A DNA stretch of 61,403 bases. Origin: Pseudoramibacter porci (GTDB lineage: Bacteria > Bacillota > Clostridia > Eubacteriales > Eubacteriaceae). A model generated the notes under the pieces. That model was not told the DNA's origin. It searched no databases and was given only the letters and a program-made list of their open reading frames with translations. The position numbers were made by a program, and so were the translations under genes. Below, piece by piece: positions 1-8,845 of this stretch. Position 1 is the stretch's first letter. Each line of letters begins with the position of its first letter. The stretch is taken from contig NZ_VUMO01000012.1 in assembly GCF_009696145.1 (NCBI RefSeq), forward strand, positions 1 through 61,403. Reading direction: 5' to 3'.

Positions 1-81
1 ACTGAATGCATGGCCTGTTTCTATTATTGCTATTTTACCACGGTTGTATGGCAACAGGTGAAAAATGATTGCGATAATAAA

Positions 82-153
82 CAAAGCCTAGAGCGTTTGC
101 CCTAGACTTTGTCTACAGTCTGAAACCTCAAACGCAATGTTTGAGGCTTTTTT
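82..153 (+). terminator. Tandem hairpins, second one an intrinsic terminator
   Basis: Two hairpins follow each other. CAAAGCCTAG at 82-91 pairs with CTAGACTTTG at 102-111 with one mismatch. CCTCAAAC at 126-133 pairs perfectly with GTTTGAGG at 139-146 and is followed by a T run at 148-153. The second is a rho-independent terminator for a plus-strand gene that ends before the window. The T run lies on the plus side only, so it is a weak terminator for the toxin gene arriving on the minus strand. Confidence 0.6.
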
Positions 154-157
154 CACA

Positions 158-589
158 TTATTCTTTTTGCTTAGTGTAGAGACGCTCCACATTTAAAAAA
201 TCATGCGGGGTCATAATTCTCGGATCCTTAATGCCTGATTCCAAAAAATCTTTGTCGCCTATCAAAAATACGTCAGCGCCTGCCATAACGGCTGCTCTAA
301 ATATAGGTTTATCTTTCTCATCTCTAATTTTACTTTCATCATCAATTGGTGCTTCTGGAACCTTGACGATTGTAATGGACGTCATAATGGCAGAAAGAAA
401 CTGATCCAATATCAAGGTTTTTGTTGGAAATTTTCTATTGAAGACCTCTTTTAATTCATCGATATTCAAATCACAAATTATTGCACTATTGGGATAGCTC
501 ACTGCTCTGCAATACGCTTGAAATGGAATGCTATTAGGAAATAAAGCTGCAGAAATCAATATATTCGTATCAATAAAGACCTTCACCAT
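158..589 (-). CDS. PIN-domain toxin (putative endoribonuclease)
   Basis: 143 residues covering a whole PIN domain of the COG1569 type. The acidic active-site residues are visible: Asp in FIDTNIL near residue 7, Glu in NIDELKEVF, Asp in RDEKDKPIF and Asp in IGDKDFLESG. Family knowledge says such proteins cut RNA with Mg2+ and are held inactive by a partner antitoxin. The start codon overlaps the stop of the upstream AbrB-like gene (TAATG), so the two are translationally coupled, antitoxin first. The RNA target cannot be deduced. Confidence 0.85.
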   Translation of the reverse strand: MVKVFIDTNILISAALFPNSIPFQAYCRAVSYPNSAIICDLNIDELKEVFNRKFPTKTLILDQFLSAIMTSITIVKVPEAPIDDESKIRDEKDKPIFRAAVMAGADVFLIGDKDFLESGIKDPRIMTPHDFLNVERLYTKQKE

Positions 590-855
590 TAGTCCTCATT
601 TCGCACAGACTTCACCATTTCAACAACGTCTTGTTCGTTCTTAATGTCTGCTCTGCACGCTTCACCTCTAAGACTATCCTGCAGCATACGCATCGCGTAA
701 ACAGCGGCATTCACAACTTTGACCTCACCATTGTTAACGATAAAACTAATGCGGTCGCCACTATCGACACCAAGGACTTTTCTGACGTCTTTAGGAATTG
801 TAATTTGTCCCTTTGATGTTACTTTTGCATTATCGACAAATACTTCTGTGCTCAT
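589..855 (-). CDS. AbrB/MazE-type antitoxin
   Basis: 88 residues. The N-terminal half is a SpoVT/AbrB swapped-hairpin DNA-binding domain with the signature KVTSKGQITIPKDVRKVLG followed by GDRISFIV. The C-terminal half, about residues 50-88, is charged and probably wraps the toxin. It precedes the PIN toxin with a one-base overlap, as expected for a type II toxin-antitoxin pair in which the antitoxin also represses the operon. A promoter at 936-964 lies 80 bp upstream. A ribosome site (AGAAGG) precedes the ATG. Confidence 0.85.
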   Translation of the reverse strand: MSTEVFVDNAKVTSKGQITIPKDVRKVLGVDSGDRISFIVNNGEVKVVNAAVYAMRMLQDSLRGEACRADIKNEQDVVEMVKSVRNED

Positions 856-935
856 AGATGTACCTTCTTCCTTTTTGCTTAAACTTTTTTCTATATATCT
901 TTCGAATATATGTATTCCTTACTTTTCTTACTTCG

Positions 936-964
936 ATTATACGCCCATTTTTAATAAATAGCAA
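936..964 (-). promoter_or_regulatory. Sigma-70 promoter of the toxin-antitoxin operon
   Basis: Read on the minus strand: -35 TTGCTA at 964-959, a 17-base spacer, and a perfect -10 TATAAT at 941-936. Transcription would start near 929 and give a leader of about 70 bases before the antitoxin ATG. Confidence 0.7.
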
Positions 965-1042
965 ATGAAATGCGTATTTTTTGTCCCCGCAGCAGAAAAA
1001 TGATACATCAGGCATCCAAGCTTCAAAGTGAAAATACCCATA

Positions 1043-1081
1043 CAAAAAATCGCCTCAAACTTTAGAGTCTGAGGCTTTTTT
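1043..1081 (-). terminator. Bidirectional terminator
   Basis: GCCTCA at 1052-1057 pairs with TGAGGC at 1070-1075, with a partly paired inner stem. A T run lies on the right (1076-1081) and an A run on the left (1043-1049), so it can end minus-strand transcription from the reductase pair at 1100-2622. Confidence 0.6.
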
Positions 1082-1099
1082 GTATGATTCCACTACTGG

Positions 1100-1489
1100 T
1101 CAAACGTCTATCGCCGGCGTCTGCCCGACGTGCTGCCGCCGATCCTGCCAGGTGACGGCGGCCGCGGCCGCGCTGTCCGGCCAGGCAGCTTCGAAAGTCA
1201 GGGTTTTGTGCTGCCAGGCCCGCAGCGTCACGGGGGCGACGTCCTCGAGCACAGGCGTCTCGCTCAAAACCCGGTCCCCTTCGCCGTAAAGGACGAGGGT
1301 GAAATCTGAGAGGACCGCCGTGTCGTAGGACGGATTCTCGAGCCGCAGCCGAAAGCGGACTTCGTGCCCGTTTTCGGGCTTTTCAGCGGGATAAACATTC
1401 AGCCGACCTTCTGCCCGACCGAAGCGCATCCGTCCCGAAATCAGGGCTTTGAGCGCTTCAGATGGGCTGCCAATGACCGCGGAAGCCAT
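1100..1489 (-). CDS. Hypothetical beta-sandwich-like protein
   Basis: 129 residues, not assigned to a family. Residues 35-110 show alternating hydrophobic strands (VRFRLRLENPSYDTAVLSDF, then FTLVLYGEGDRVLSE and ending KTLTFEAAW), suggesting an immunoglobulin-like or LEA14-like beta sandwich. No signal peptide is visible, so it should be cytoplasmic. Its ATG overlaps the stop of the aldo/keto reductase (TGATG), so the two are translationally coupled and probably work together. The fold is inference only. Confidence 0.6.
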   Translation of the reverse strand: MASAVIGSPSEALKALISGRMRFGRAEGRLNVYPAEKPENGHEVRFRLRLENPSYDTAVLSDFTLVLYGEGDRVLSETPVLEDVAPVTLRAWQHKTLTFEAAWPDSAAAAAVTWQDRRQHVGQTPAIDV

Positions 1490-2622
1490 CAGTCCTCCAG
1501 CGCAGCGGCGCAGTTTTGCAAGTCAGCGATAATCGGCAGGTGCTGAGGGCAGGCCCTTTCGCATTGGCCGCAGGCGATGCAGTCCGAGGCCTTCCCGACC
1601 CCGGCCGTCGCGTTGGCGTAGCGGCGCTTGGCGTCGTCAGTCTGGCTGTAGACCATTTCCCGGTTCATCGCCGAGAAAATATTCGGAATCGGGATCTGTT
1701 TCGGGCAGCCGGCAACGCAGTAGCGACACCCCGTGCACGGAATCGCATCGATGGCGGCAATCGCCGCCTGAGCTTTTCGAATCACGGCTTGTTCGCTTTC
1801 GGACAGCGGCTTAAAATCGCTCATGTAGGACAAATTGTCCGCCATCTGGGCTTCGTTCGACATGCCGGAGAGGACGGTGAGTACCCCGGGCAGCGACGCC
1901 GCGAAGCGGATTGCCCAGGATGCCGCGGACACGTCCGGATTGGCCTCGGTCAGAATTTTCTCAACCGACGCCGGCGGCTGGGCGAGAAAGCCGCCCTTGA
2001 CCGGTTCCATGATCACGATCGGCTTGCCGAATCGGCGGGCGATGTCGTAACACTTTCTGGACGCCACTGCCGGGTTGTCCCAATCGGCGTAATTGATCTG
2101 CAGTTGGACAAATTCCGCTTCGGGGTGATCAGTCAAGAGTTTTTCCAAGAGATCCGGTGTGCCGTGAAAGGAAAAGCCGATATGGCGGATCTTCCCTGCC
2201 GCTTTCTGCGCCTTGACGAAATCCCAAAGGCCGTATTCGTCGTATTTTTTATAATTGGTGAGCATCAACGAATGCAGCAAGTAGCAATCGAAATACCCTG
2301 CGCTGGTGCGCTCAAGGCTGATCTCGAGCTCTCGTTTTGCTTCTGCCGCGCTGTTTACGCCGATGGTGGCGTGCAGCTTCGACGCCAGCATGAAGCTTTC
2401 TCTCGGGTAGCGGTCGACCAGCACCGTCTTCACGGTCTCTTCCGAACCGCCCTTGTCGTAGACGTAGGCGGTATCGAAATACCGCAGCCCCGCGGCCATG
2501 AACGCGTCGACCATTTGCGTGACCGCGTCCAGATCCACTTTCCCGCCGCCCTGGGTACCGGGCAGACGCATCAAGCCGAAGCCGAGCTTCGGAATGTCTT
2601 GGGCCCATTCTGTTTTCTGCAT
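1489..2622 (-). CDS. Ferredoxin-fused aldo/keto reductase
   Basis: 377 residues of the COG1453 type. Residues 1-280 form an aldo/keto reductase barrel with the usual catalytic residues: Asp and Tyr in YFDTAYVYDKG, Lys in LASKLHA and His in YLLHSL. The last 80 residues carry two 4Fe-4S cysteine clusters, CTGCRYCVAGCP and CIACGQCERACP. Family members are cytoplasmic oxidoreductases thought to link carbonyl reduction to low-potential electron carriers; the substrate here is unknown. It heads a two-gene unit with the hypothetical gene downstream. Confidence 0.88.
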   Translation of the reverse strand: MQKTEWAQDIPKLGFGLMRLPGTQGGGKVDLDAVTQMVDAFMAAGLRYFDTAYVYDKGGSEETVKTVLVDRYPRESFMLASKLHATIGVNSAAEAKRELEISLERTSAGYFDCYLLHSLMLTNYKKYDEYGLWDFVKAQKAAGKIRHIGFSFHGTPDLLEKLLTDHPEAEFVQLQINYADWDNPAVASRKCYDIARRFGKPIVIMEPVKGGFLAQPPASVEKILTEANPDVSAASWAIRFAASLPGVLTVLSGMSNEAQMADNLSYMSDFKPLSESEQAVIRKAQAAIAAIDAIPCTGCRYCVAGCPKQIPIPNIFSAMNREMVYSQTDDAKRRYANATAGVGKASDCIACGQCERACPQHLPIIADLQNCAAALED

Positions 2623-2709
2623 CGTGTTCTCCTTCTTTGTTTATCTTCTTTGTTTATTTTGTATTCTTGTCTTTTCTTATTATGCCACAGCATGAGCTAT
2701 TTCGGGCAC

Positions 2710-2736
2710 AAAAAAAGCGGCCAATGCCGCTTTTTT
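2710..2736 (-). terminator. Bidirectional terminator
   Basis: GCGGC at 2717-2721 pairs with GCCGC at 2726-2730 around a short loop, with seven A to the left and six T to the right. It ends the nitroreductase transcript on the minus strand. Confidence 0.75.
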
Positions 2737-2744
2737 CCCGCACA

Positions 2745-3248
2745 TTAATACTGATCCCGATGCACCTTTGAAAAGTCGTAATTCCGGCCGTCTTCGCGGT
2801 TCGGCTGTGCCGGATAGCCGATGGATGCGATGGCGAAAGGCACCACATTTTTCGGAATGTCCAGCGCTTTTTGAAGGTTTTGAATACGGTCTTCAAAGGG
2901 GGCGATGGCAAGCCACACCGCCCCAAGCTCCAAATGCACCGCTTCGATCAGGATGTTTTCCATGGCGGCGCTCATATCGGCGTCGAAGCAGTCTGGGAAG
3001 CGGCACGTCGTCGGATCCCCAACGGGCACGATCAGTACGCCGGCCTTCGCCGCGCATCCGGCGTAGGGTGAAGCGGCTGCGGCCTGTTTTTTCACTTCCG
3101 GGTCGGTGACGACGACGAATTCCCATTCCTGCTGGTTGCCCGCCGTCGGGGCGGCCATAGCGGCCTTGATCAGGGTTTCAATTTTTTCTTCTTCAACTGG
3201 CCGGTCGGTGTACTGCCGGACCGAGTGTCGGGTAAATAATGCGTTCAT
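2745..3248 (-). CDS. Nitroreductase-family FMN protein
   Basis: 167 residues. The N-terminus has the FMN-contacting family signature TRHSVRQYTDRPVEEEKIE, followed by AAPTAGNQQEWEFVVV. The C-terminal part VVPFAIASIGYPAQP is also typical. These enzymes use FMN and NAD(P)H to reduce nitro groups, quinones or other electron-poor substrates in the cytoplasm; the physiological substrate is not predictable. It stands alone between a terminator and the HAD phosphatase gene. Confidence 0.85.
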   Translation of the reverse strand: MNALFTRHSVRQYTDRPVEEEKIETLIKAAMAAPTAGNQQEWEFVVVTDPEVKKQAAAASPYAGCAAKAGVLIVPVGDPTTCRFPDCFDADMSAAMENILIEAVHLELGAVWLAIAPFEDRIQNLQKALDIPKNVVPFAIASIGYPAQPNREDGRNYDFSKVHRDQY

Positions 3249-3348
3249 ACATTCTCCTTCGTGGGTTTGATCTTAGTGCCGATATTTTATCCTGTCTGCC
3301 CCAAGAAAAACTTAAATACCCCATCAAAAATCACTGCGCTTTGCGATG

Positions 3349-4128
3349 TCAAATCCAGCCGAAATGGGAGAGGGCTGCAGCGACCCCGTCTTCCGAGCAC
3401 GGCGTCGTCACGTAATCGGCGCAGGCCTTGACGTCATCGGTCGCGTTGCCCATAGCGATGCCGATGCCCGCGAAGGCGATCAGGCTTTTGTCGTTGCCGC
3501 CGTCGCCAAAAGCGGCGCAGGCTTCCCGGGGCAAGCCGTAAGCGGCCAGGACTTTTTCCGCCCCCACCGCCTTATCGCTGCCCTTCCCGACGATGTCGCA
3601 GGCCCAGTCCCACCAGCGCAGAGGCTGGACGCCTGCGGTGCCGGCCAGCAGGGCGGCGTCCTGGTCGGCCCACGTCCCGGCCATGACCTGGTAGATGTCA
3701 TCGGCCATGAGGTGCTGAAAAGTCTCGCGGTCAACAACATGGTTCGGATGGCCTGCAAAGGACATGTAGGTTTCGAGGTTTTTCTGATAAAAATTGCTGC
3801 CCATGGTCTTTGCGCCTGCCAGCAGCACCGGCACACCCATGCGTTCGCTGTTTTCAGCCATTCGCCTGATGTCGGTTTTGGCGATGGGGGCAGAGCAAAG
3901 GGGTCCCTTTCGGTCGAAGCCGTAGGCCCCGTTGAAACACAGGGCGCCGTCGAAAGCCAGGCCTTTCACCTTCGGCAGGAGATAGGGCGGACGGCCGCTG
4001 GCGAGAAAGACCTTGGTCCCTCCCGCGCGCAGGCGGCGCAGCGCGTCAGCGACGGCCGGGCTCAGGCTCGGCGCGTCGAAATCGATCAGGGTGCCGTCAA
4101 TATCAAAGAATGCAATTTTCGGGTTCAT
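3349..4128 (-). CDS. HAD-superfamily Cof-type phosphatase
   Basis: 259 residues. Motif I is IAFFDIDGTLIDF, with the nucleophile and acid Asp pair near residues 8 and 10. Motif II is VFLASGRPP. The late motif is FGDGGNDKSLIAFAGIGIAMG. The cap between motifs II and III is of the Cof/YbjI kind. Such proteins remove phosphate from sugar phosphates or cofactors in the cytoplasm. It is a single gene. Confidence 0.88.
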   Translation of the reverse strand: MNPKIAFFDIDGTLIDFDAPSLSPAVADALRRLRAGGTKVFLASGRPPYLLPKVKGLAFDGALCFNGAYGFDRKGPLCSAPIAKTDIRRMAENSERMGVPVLLAGAKTMGSNFYQKNLETYMSFAGHPNHVVDRETFQHLMADDIYQVMAGTWADQDAALLAGTAGVQPLRWWDWACDIVGKGSDKAVGAEKVLAAYGLPREACAAFGDGGNDKSLIAFAGIGIAMGNATDDVKACADYVTTPCSEDGVAAALSHFGWI

Positions 4129-4220
4129 CGTATGTCCTTTCCGCTGTGTTTGCTTCTATTATAAGAGACTGTGTTCCGAAATTCAAAGGCTGCCCGTTAT
4201 TTCGCCATGCGATTATTTCC

Positions 4221-4252
4221 CGGGCAATAAAATAAGGCTCCCGAAGGAGCCT
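4221..4252 (-). terminator. Terminator of the giant surface protein gene
   Basis: AAGGCTCC at 4233-4240 pairs with GGAGCCTT at 4245-4252 around a CGAA loop. On the minus strand the stem is followed by a T-rich tail. Confidence 0.7.
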
Positions 4253-4276
4253 TGAATCTTATGGCCGTATGAATCG

Positions 4277-7200
4277 TTATTCTGCGTCGCGCAGCCGTTT
4301 GACGGTGAGGACGGTGACCGCGCCCGCTGCGGCGATCAGCGCGATGAGTCCGCCGATCGTTGTCGGGTCACCGGTCTTCACGCCTTGTGCTATCGTCTGG
4401 GTCTTATTGTTGTTGGTAGTGGTCGTCGTAGTTGTCGTCTTCTTATCGGTCATGTTGATACCGTCTTGGACGTACTGATCGATCCCGACGATATCTTTTT
4501 CCTCCACCTTAAAGGTTTCGTCTGCTGCTTTTTCGTAGCCTTCCGGTGCTTTGAGTTCTTTCAGTGTGTAAGTTTCGCCGGCAACAAGCTTAGCCGTGAT
4601 GCGGTGTTTTGTGCCGTCTGATGTCCAGCTTTCGATGAGCTTGCCGTCCTTGTCGTAAACAGCCAGGATCGCGCCCTTCACCGGTTTGCCGTTTTCGTCA
4701 ACTTTGGCGATTTCAACATTGGTTGCGGTTTCGCGCCAGCGCAGGAACTGCACCGCACCTTCGGTTTCCAGTTCTGCCGCGCCGTTGGCGTTCGAGATCA
4801 TTTTCTTGGTGCCGTCTTCCTTGAGGCGGATAATCGCCGGATTCGCCGTCCGCTGATAGCCTGCCGGCGGAACTTCTTCCATTACCGCGTAGACACCCGG
4901 TGTGATGTCATTATCGCTCTTTTCAATTTCGCCTTTGGAATCGGTATCGGATTTGCCGATCATCTTCCAATCCTTGGCTTTCATGATGTCTGCCCGGGTC
5001 AGGTCTCTGAACCGTGCGTACGGATCCTTCTGATCAGCTGCCGCTGTCGTTGCAACGTTTGATACTCTCAGTGACGCGCCGAGCAACGCATTATCTTGTG
5101 CGTCAGCTGCTGCGATCTGGCCTGTCCATCTGAACATGGCGTAGCGGCTGCCGCGGATGCGCTTGTTCGTGTCTTTTTTGTCGATGTTTTCGGTCTTTCT
5201 CACCTTGAGGGCGTATTTTTTAGTTGCCAGCTTCTTATCCTGTATAGTGAGCTTCCCGGTCTTAGCATCGTATTTGAAATCACCTTCTGTCCCGGTGACG
5301 GTCATCTTCCCGTCTTTGCCGACACTCAGTTTGATTGTATTGATGTAGTCGTAGCCTGCCGGTGCGCCGTCTTCTTTGATCGTGTACTTGCTGCCAGCTT
5401 TCAATGACGAGCCGAAATCGTGTTCCGTGCCATCTGAGGTCCAGCTATCTACTGCCTTGTTGTTTTCGTCGTAGACGGTGATCTTTGCACCCGACACTTC
5501 TTTGCCGGAGGTGAGGTCGGTCTTGCTGACTTTTAACGTGATCGGCGTTGTCGTTTTTTTCTGATCGGTCATCGAAACGCTCTGGATATTTTCAGTTTTG
5601 CCGACTGCGTCTTTCTTTTCAATCGTGATGGTCTGATCTACCGCTTTTTCATAGCCTTCCGGCACATCGATTTCTTTGAGTGTATAGGTTTTTCCAGCGG
5701 TCAGGCTCGTAGCAATTTGATGTGCTTCACCGTTTGTGGTCCATCTTTCGATTTCTTTATTCCCGTCGTAGAGTGCGAGTGTCGCGCCTTCAACAGGTTT
5801 GTTATTCTGATCTATCTTGGTCACTTTAAGCACGACAGATGTTTCGTGCCAAACCATGTTGCCGTCTTTGTCGATTTCAGCCGCACCATCAGCGTTGGCG
5901 TTTTGAATCAAGCTAACTTGGCCTTTCGTGTCAACCGTAAAGACTGCTGGGTTCGCCGTGCGCTGATAGCCATCCGTTGCTTCGGTTTCCATGACCGCAT
6001 AAGTACTGCCTGCATCAAGCTCTTTTGAGGTGTACACACCATGAGCATCGGTTTTCTTACTTTCTTCTTCCTGTGTCCATTGATCTTTATTCGTCTTTTC
6101 GATCTGATCTCGAGTAACTGTGCCGATCTGGCTGGCGTCTGTGCCGTTCCATTTGTAGAGCGTGTAGGTTGTGCCTGCAATGGTTGCACCGTTCTTTGAC
6201 TGCTTCCGCAATCTCAGTGCGCCCTTTACTGACTGTTCTTTGGTATACGTATTCGTCAGTGTGATATTCGCTTTTTGGCCTTTAAAAACTGTCGCTTGTT
6301 TGTCGCCCGTCACCGTGACTTGATAATTGTCTACTTTTTCACCTGTTTCTTCAACGGTATATTCACCAACTTCAAGGCCATTAATTGTGACACTGCCGTC
6401 TGACTTTTTCAGATCGCCATACGTTCCCTGATAAACGACACCGCTCGGCCCCTTGATGGTAAATTGTGTGGAATCCGGTGTTTGCGCATCGCCTGCTGTC
6501 TTCTTCGTAAAGGTTAGCGAGCCTGTGTCCTTGCTGTAAGTATTAGTCAGCGAAATTTCTGCTGTTTTACCCGTTTCAACGGTCGCTGTCGTTGTTCCAT
6601 CCACCTTCAAAGTGTAGCCATCGACATCAGCGCCGCTTTCTTTTACATTGTATGTGCCAATCGGAAGATCTACTGTAAAGGAGCCCTTACCCTCCATCTG
6701 CCTATACGTCACCGTTGCGGTTGGTTTCGTTTCACCCTCTTTTGTGATGGTGAACGTCGCATTCTCTGGTGTTTCGTGCCCTTCTGAAATTTTTGTCAGT
6801 TTCAGCGAGCCTGTTTCTTCTACTTGATCGGCTAACGTCAGCTTGACTTTTGCCTTTGTCTTCGTTGAGAGGGTATCTCGGTGAATTTCTGGACCTTGCG
6901 GAAAGTCCACACTATCTGCGATTACTGCACCGCGCAGACCGCCACCGTGCTTATACTGCGCAGCAGGAGCCAGAACCTGTCCGGCTGCCACATTGTTAAT
7001 TCTTATATTTCCCGTATAGGCTTCATATTTTCCGTTAGTGCCTTTTTGGACAAAGTTATAAATGATGTGCCGAGCTAATTCTTCCGTTTCCGAATCAGCA
7101 CCTAAATTGTCGATCTGTATTTGTTCGAGTGTATAAGTATCTTGACCATTCGTGTCGATGTTAATCAGCAGATATCCATCTTCGTTCAAGATTCCTTGAA

Positions 7201-8302
7201 TGGCCTTTCCATTTTGCGGTTCAAGGAAATTGGCGTTTTCCAAATCATCTTTCAAGTTGCCTGTCGTCGACTTCAGATTGATGACACTCAGTGAATTTTC
7301 TCCGCTGGACGCGCCATTTTTTGCGTTGGCCAATTCAGCTGAAACACCCTTCAAATAAGTTAAGTTATCGCTGACGTCCTTCGTAATGTTTTTCTTCTGC
7401 TGAATATACTGCGGCATATTATCGAAGCCTTGGTAGTCCTTGACTGTGATTTTATTGTCGCCAGATTCAAAGACATAATTAGCCCCGTCATAATGCCCAT
7501 TTTGCATATTTTCAATATAAGTCGTATAGCCCTTTCGGCCTTGATCGAAGAAATTTTGATCCAACATCTGGACACCGCTGCCCATTTTAATGGTGCCTAT
7601 GTAATTCGTGAAATCTGATTTCTTGATGGTACTCAGAGTCTGAAAAGCCTCGCCTTTTTGAGTGAGTTTACCTTTATCATCCAGCTGATAAACGCTGACA
7701 TTATCTCCGGATTTAATCGCGTTTATTGTAACGTCATTAAACTTGAGAGTGCATGAACCTTCTTTTTCACCTTTTTTAACGGTAATGGAAAAAGTATCTA
7801 AGATATTTTTCTGGCTATCACAGATTGCCATTTTAAAGGCTGTATCCTTTTCCACCTTATTGCCAGTATCCAACTCCACTGTGACTTCTGTCGGACAATT
7901 ACGTCTGATCACAGCGTCGTTTTGATTCAGCGGTCCACTCCCATTGTTTACTGTTATCATCCCAACTTTGACATTGCCTTCCAGATGCATACCGTCAGTG
8001 AATTGATTGGCATAAACGGCAACATCTGTCGTCATTTTATCCTGTTGGTTCAACATATCCAAAACCTGTTGATACGTATAGGTCGTGCCTTCATTGGTGT
8101 TCCAGGTTTTCGCCTGATTTTTTTGAACGCCATTTTCGGTTTTGAAGTTAAAAACCGTTTTGGCAGCCTCTTTCTGCGGTGTTCCTTGCTTGGTGCCCTC
8201 ACTCGCTCGAACCGCTACGATTCCTGCCACACATAAAGCAGCCAGTACCGCGATGACAAGCATCACGACCCGCTTCGTGTCCTTTCCTGCTCTTTCCATC
8301 AT
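4277..8302 (-). CDS. Giant Cna-B / choice-of-anchor-A cell-wall protein
   Basis: 1341 residues. It has a membrane export signal at residues 10-32, then a region to about 480 that resembles the choice-of-anchor A domain (GQVLAPAAQY, GGGLRGAVIADSVDFP). About seven Cna-B/SpaA-like beta-sandwich modules follow, each starting with a strand such as GSLKLTKISE or VVLKVTKIDQ and ending in an E-box-like YTLKE or YAVME. Cna-B modules typically form Lys-Asn isopeptide bonds. A Thr/Asn-rich spacer precedes a sorting signal starting VKTGD near residue 1308, a hydrophobic helix and the tail KRLRDAE. It is probably an adhesin exposed on the wall. The start is one of two adjacent ATGs after GGAGAATGATGAC. 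Confidence 0.85.
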   Translation of the reverse strand: MMERAGKDTKRVVMLVIAVLAALCVAGIVAVRASEGTKQGTPQKEAAKTVFNFKTENGVQKNQAKTWNTNEGTTYTYQQVLDMLNQQDKMTTDVAVYANQFTDGMHLEGNVKVGMITVNNGSGPLNQNDAVIRRNCPTEVTVELDTGNKVEKDTAFKMAICDSQKNILDTFSITVKKGEKEGSCTLKFNDVTINAIKSGDNVSVYQLDDKGKLTQKGEAFQTLSTIKKSDFTNYIGTIKMGSGVQMLDQNFFDQGRKGYTTYIENMQNGHYDGANYVFESGDNKITVKDYQGFDNMPQYIQQKKNITKDVSDNLTYLKGVSAELANAKNGASSGENSLSVINLKSTTGNLKDDLENANFLEPQNGKAIQGILNEDGYLLINIDTNGQDTYTLEQIQIDNLGADSETEELARHIIYNFVQKGTNGKYEAYTGNIRINNVAAGQVLAPAAQYKHGGGLRGAVIADSVDFPQGPEIHRDTLSTKTKAKVKLTLADQVEETGSLKLTKISEGHETPENATFTITKEGETKPTATVTYRQMEGKGSFTVDLPIGTYNVKESGADVDGYTLKVDGTTTATVETGKTAEISLTNTYSKDTGSLTFTKKTAGDAQTPDSTQFTIKGPSGVVYQGTYGDLKKSDGSVTINGLEVGEYTVEETGEKVDNYQVTVTGDKQATVFKGQKANITLTNTYTKEQSVKGALRLRKQSKNGATIAGTTYTLYKWNGTDASQIGTVTRDQIEKTNKDQWTQEEESKKTDAHGVYTSKELDAGSTYAVMETEATDGYQRTANPAVFTVDTKGQVSLIQNANADGAAEIDKDGNMVWHETSVVLKVTKIDQNNKPVEGATLALYDGNKEIERWTTNGEAHQIATSLTAGKTYTLKEIDVPEGYEKAVDQTITIEKKDAVGKTENIQSVSMTDQKKTTTPITLKVSKTDLTSGKEVSGAKITVYDENNKAVDSWTSDGTEHDFGSSLKAGSKYTIKEDGAPAGYDYINTIKLSVGKDGKMTVTGTEGDFKYDAKTGKLTIQDKKLATKKYALKVRKTENIDKKDTNKRIRGSRYAMFRWTGQIAAADAQDNALLGASLRVSNVATTAAADQKDPYARFRDLTRADIMKAKDWKMIGKSDTDSKGEIEKSDNDITPGVYAVMEEVPPAGYQRTANPAIIRLKEDGTKKMISNANGAAELETEGAVQFLRWRETATNVEIAKVDENGKPVKGAILAVYDKDGKLIESWTSDGTKHRITAKLVAGETYTLKELKAPEGYEKAADETFKVEEKDIVGIDQYVQDGINMTDKKTTTTTTTTNNNKTQTIAQGVKTGDPTTIGGLIALIAAAGAVTVLTVKRLRDAE

Positions 8303-8734
8303 GTCATCATTCTCCTTTCTCGGTCACCGATTTGTGATCCTGTTGGCTATTTCTCTTCTTATTGAAGTCATTTCATTTCTTGTCATTCTATTCTTCGTTT
8401 ACATAAACATTTTATGCTACTTTCTTAAATTTGTAAATAAATTATTAAGCTTTTTTCATTATTTTAAATTTGTCAAATAAGTTCGTTTTATCTTAAGTGT
8501 TTCTAAAATATTATCTGCGCGTATTCGCCATATATAGAATAGTAAACCGTTTCAAATACTAAATAATGATGCTTTCGTGATTTAAGTTTTCATCATTTGA
8601 TAAATTATTCAGTTAGATTATCACATTTTACGTTACCTTGTAATTATTCTAATCTTTTGGTCAGTCCCATTCAATAATTTATTAAGGTAATCTTTTGTTA
8701 AATTGATATCATTAACAAAATAGATAAATGCTCA
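8303..8734. other. AT-rich intergenic region upstream of the giant surface protein
   Basis: About 430 bases much richer in A and T than the flanks. I find no convincing ORF, RNA or repeat. It presumably holds the promoter and regulatory sites of the surface protein gene; several T/A-rich -10-like hexamers occur, but none has a clear partner. Confidence 0.4.
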
Positions 8735-8845
8735 TCAAATTGAAGCTTTCCTTAATTGATCGATCAGCTTCTCACACAATGCGTTATCTTCCATATGAGG
8801 CGAAATGGAACAGCGTAACGCGCCAATGGCGTCAACCTTTGCGCA
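8735..8845 (-). pseudogene. 3' remnant of an aminotransferase class V / cysteine desulfurase-like gene
   Basis: On the minus strand an open frame of about 36 codons reads AKVDAIGALRCSISPHM, continues EDNALCEKLIDQLRKASI and stops at 8737-8735. The pattern of a G-x-[IL]-R-x-S-[IL]-S motif, an acidic residue, then a helix ending in L..LR is the usual C-terminus of cysteine desulfurase-like enzymes. No start or upstream coding exists, because a terminator lies directly before it. This is a decayed gene end; the family call is tentative. Confidence 0.45.

Noticed and set aside
830-1045. 71-residue minus-strand ORF overlapping the antitoxin start
   Set aside because: It runs across the TATAAT/TTGCTA promoter and overlaps the antitoxin in another frame, with no ribosome site.
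1516-2748. 410-residue plus-strand ORF opposite the aldo/keto reductase
   Set aside because: It is the antisense of a gene with clear catalytic and Fe-S motifs, has no ribosome site and shows no family pattern; long antisense ORFs are common in GC-rich genes.
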